Shown here piece after piece: positions 8,443-9,361 of a DNA stretch of 9,361 bases. Each line of letters starts with the position of its first letter. The stretch's first letter is position 1. Source of the DNA: GWA2-66-18 sp964537395 (GTDB taxonomy: Bacteria; Elusimicrobiota; Elusimicrobia; UBA1565; UBA9628); the NCBI GenBank assembly GCA_964537395.1, contig CAZIBN010000102.1, positions 1 to 9,361 of the forward strand. Direction: 5' to 3'. The notes beneath the pieces are model-generated. The model had not been told where the DNA came from. It saw only the letters and a program-made list of their open reading frames with translations, and made no database searches. The position numbers and the translations under genes were made by a program.

Positions 8443-9361
8443 AAAGGACCAAAGTGGCGTCGCCGAAGGAATACAAGCGGTAGCCAAGCGAGACGGCCTC
8501 GCGGTAGGCCGACAGCACTCGTTCGCGGCCCGCGAACGCGCTCGCCAGCAGCAGGGGCGTCGAGCGGGGAAGGTGAAAGTTGGTGATCAAGGCGTCGATG
8601 CCGCGGAACTGATAGCCCGGCGTGATGTACAGCGCGCTCTCGCCGCTTCCCGGCCCGAAGCCCTCGGAGCGCGCGGCGAGCGTTTCCAGAGTTCGGGTGG
8701 TTGTCGTACCGACGGATACGATGCGGCCGCCGCGGGCCCGGGCCGCGCGGATGAGCTCCGCCTCCGCCGGCTCGACCTCGTAGCGCTCGGCCAGCATCTT
8801 ATGCGCGGAGGCGTCCTCGCTGGTGATCGGACGGAAGGTGCCGCGGCCGACGTGCAAGGTTATGAAGGCAAAGTTTACGCCCGAGCTTTTGAGCTCGTTC
8901 ATCAGCTCGGGCGTAAAATGCATGCCCGCGGTGGGGGCCGCGATCGAGCCGTCGTCGCGCGCGTACACCGTCTGGTAGCGCGCCGCATCGGCGCGCGAGG
9001 GCATGCGCTTCTTGGCGATGTAAGGAGGCAGGGGAGGAAGGCCGTGCTCCGCCAGGTAAGGGCGAAGGTCGGCGGCCGCGAACGAAAGCCGATACTCGCC
9101 CTCCTCGGTCAGGCCCTCGACCGTCGCCGTCATGCCTCCGGGGAACTCAAGCTTCTGCCCCGCCTTGAAGCCCGACGCGAGTGCGGTCCAGACATTGGGC
9201 CCCAGCTCGCGCACCAGCAGCAGGTCGGCCTTGCCGCCCGTGGATTTTTTTCCGAACAGACGGCAGGGCATGACCTTGGTGCGGTTGACGACCAGGCAAT
9301 CCCCGGGCTTGAGGAAGCGGGGGAGGTGCCGAAAGATCGCGAGCTCGCTGCGCTCGGAAGC
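8441..9361 (-). CDS. queA: S-adenosylmethionine:tRNA ribosyltransferase-isomerase QueA (5' end cut by window edge)
   Basis: QueA moves the ribosyl part of S-adenosylmethionine onto preQ1 at position 34 of tRNA and isomerises it to epoxyqueuosine; it is a cytoplasmic enzyme. The reading frame is open to the window edge and gives 306 residues before a TAA stop. The family is usually about 340 residues, so roughly 30 N-terminal residues lie outside. The first visible residues fit the family (FLKPGDCLVVNRTKVMPCRL, then GKKSTGGK). An ATG at 9271 is internal and is not the true start, because conserved sequence continues upstream of it. Other family blocks are RYQTVYA, AAPTAGMHF, LHVGRGTFRPI, SVGTTTTRTLE, ITPGYQFRGIDALITNFHLP, then STPLLLASAFAG and a C-terminal YSFGDATLVL. 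It is followed after 14 bases by tgt, the preceding pathway enzyme, which supports the call. A perfect 14-bp inverted repeat sits inside the gene (8874-8917). The assignment is very secure. Confidence 0.97.
   Translation of the reverse strand, partial: ASERSELAIFRHLPRFLKPGDCLVVNRTKVMPCRLFGKKSTGGKADLLLVRELGPNVWTALASGFKAGQKLEFPGGMTATVEGLTEEGEYRLSFAAADLRPYLAEHGLPPLPPYIAKKRMPSRADAARYQTVYARDDGSIAAPTAGMHFTPELMNELKSSGVNFAFITLHVGRGTFRPITSEDASAHKMLAERYEVEPAEAELIRAARARGGRIVSVGTTTTRTLETLAARSEGFGPGSGESALYITPGYQFRGIDALITNFHLPRSTPLLLASAFAGRERVLSAYREAVSLGYRLYSFGDATLVL
8874..8917. repeat. Perfect 14-bp inverted repeat inside queA
   Basis: The arms TTTACGCCCGAGCT (8874-8887) and AGCTCGGGCGTAAA (8904-8917) are exact reverse complements, separated by 16 bases. 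In the queA message this would form a stable hairpin across the codons for FTPELMNELKSSGVNF. The loop contains another GAGCTC, so a shorter nested hairpin (GAGCT-CAAA-AGCTC) can compete. No T-tract follows either arm, so it does not look like a terminator. Its role, if any, is unknown; it may only reflect codon choice. Confidence 0.6.

Noticed and set aside
8521..8537. Hairpin GTTCGCG-GCC-CGCGAAC near the end of queA
   Set aside because: A seven-pair GC-rich palindrome is easily met by chance in this composition, lies inside coding sequence, and has no T-tract.

Overview
The window is a GC-rich stretch (clearly well above 60% G+C by eye) from a bacterial chromosome. All six genes lie on the minus strand, so transcription runs from high to low coordinates. 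There is almost no non-coding DNA: the largest gap is 113 bases (2146-2258). No RNA gene, mobile element, CRISPR array or phage gene is visible. The lineage cannot be fixed from sequence alone. A queuosine operon, long polytopic glycosyltransferases of the YfhO, DUF2723 and TMTC/TPR types, and a pyrophosphate-driven proton pump would suit an uncultured high-GC lineage such as Elusimicrobiota, but that is only a weak guess.

Reading in the direction of transcription, the window opens inside queA (9361-8441, N-terminus missing). tgt follows after 14 bases (8426-7302). These two enzymes put preQ1 into the tRNA anticodon and convert it to epoxyqueuosine. Three large integral membrane proteins come next: a YfhO-family protein (7305-5332), a DUF2723-family protein (5335-3584) and a TMTC-like protein with one C-terminal TPR (3587-2259). 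All three resemble GT-C type, lipid-phosphate-sugar dependent glycosyltransferases. Each of the three junctions is the same 4-base overlap, GTGA, in which the GTG start of the downstream gene overlaps the TGA stop of the upstream gene. The five genes therefore look like one translationally coupled operon. In the familiar E. coli arrangement queA-tgt is followed by yajC-secD-secF; here the glycosyltransferase trio takes that place.

After the operon a 113-base spacer carries a near-consensus sigma-70 promoter (TTGACC, 17 bases, TATAAT), a small hairpin and a strong Shine-Dalgarno. It drives hppA (2145-1, last residues missing), a membrane-integral pyrophosphatase. Its GNTTKALTKG segment has the Lys/Thr pair that marks the K+-independent, proton-pumping subfamily. 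No intrinsic terminator is visible between the operon and hppA.

The points most worth a second look are the coupling of tRNA-queuosine genes to three different GT-C families, the repeated GTGA junctions, and a perfect 14-bp inverted repeat inside queA. Nothing in the window proves a new system. The glycosyltransferase trio is the best candidate for an undescribed envelope or protein glycosylation function.
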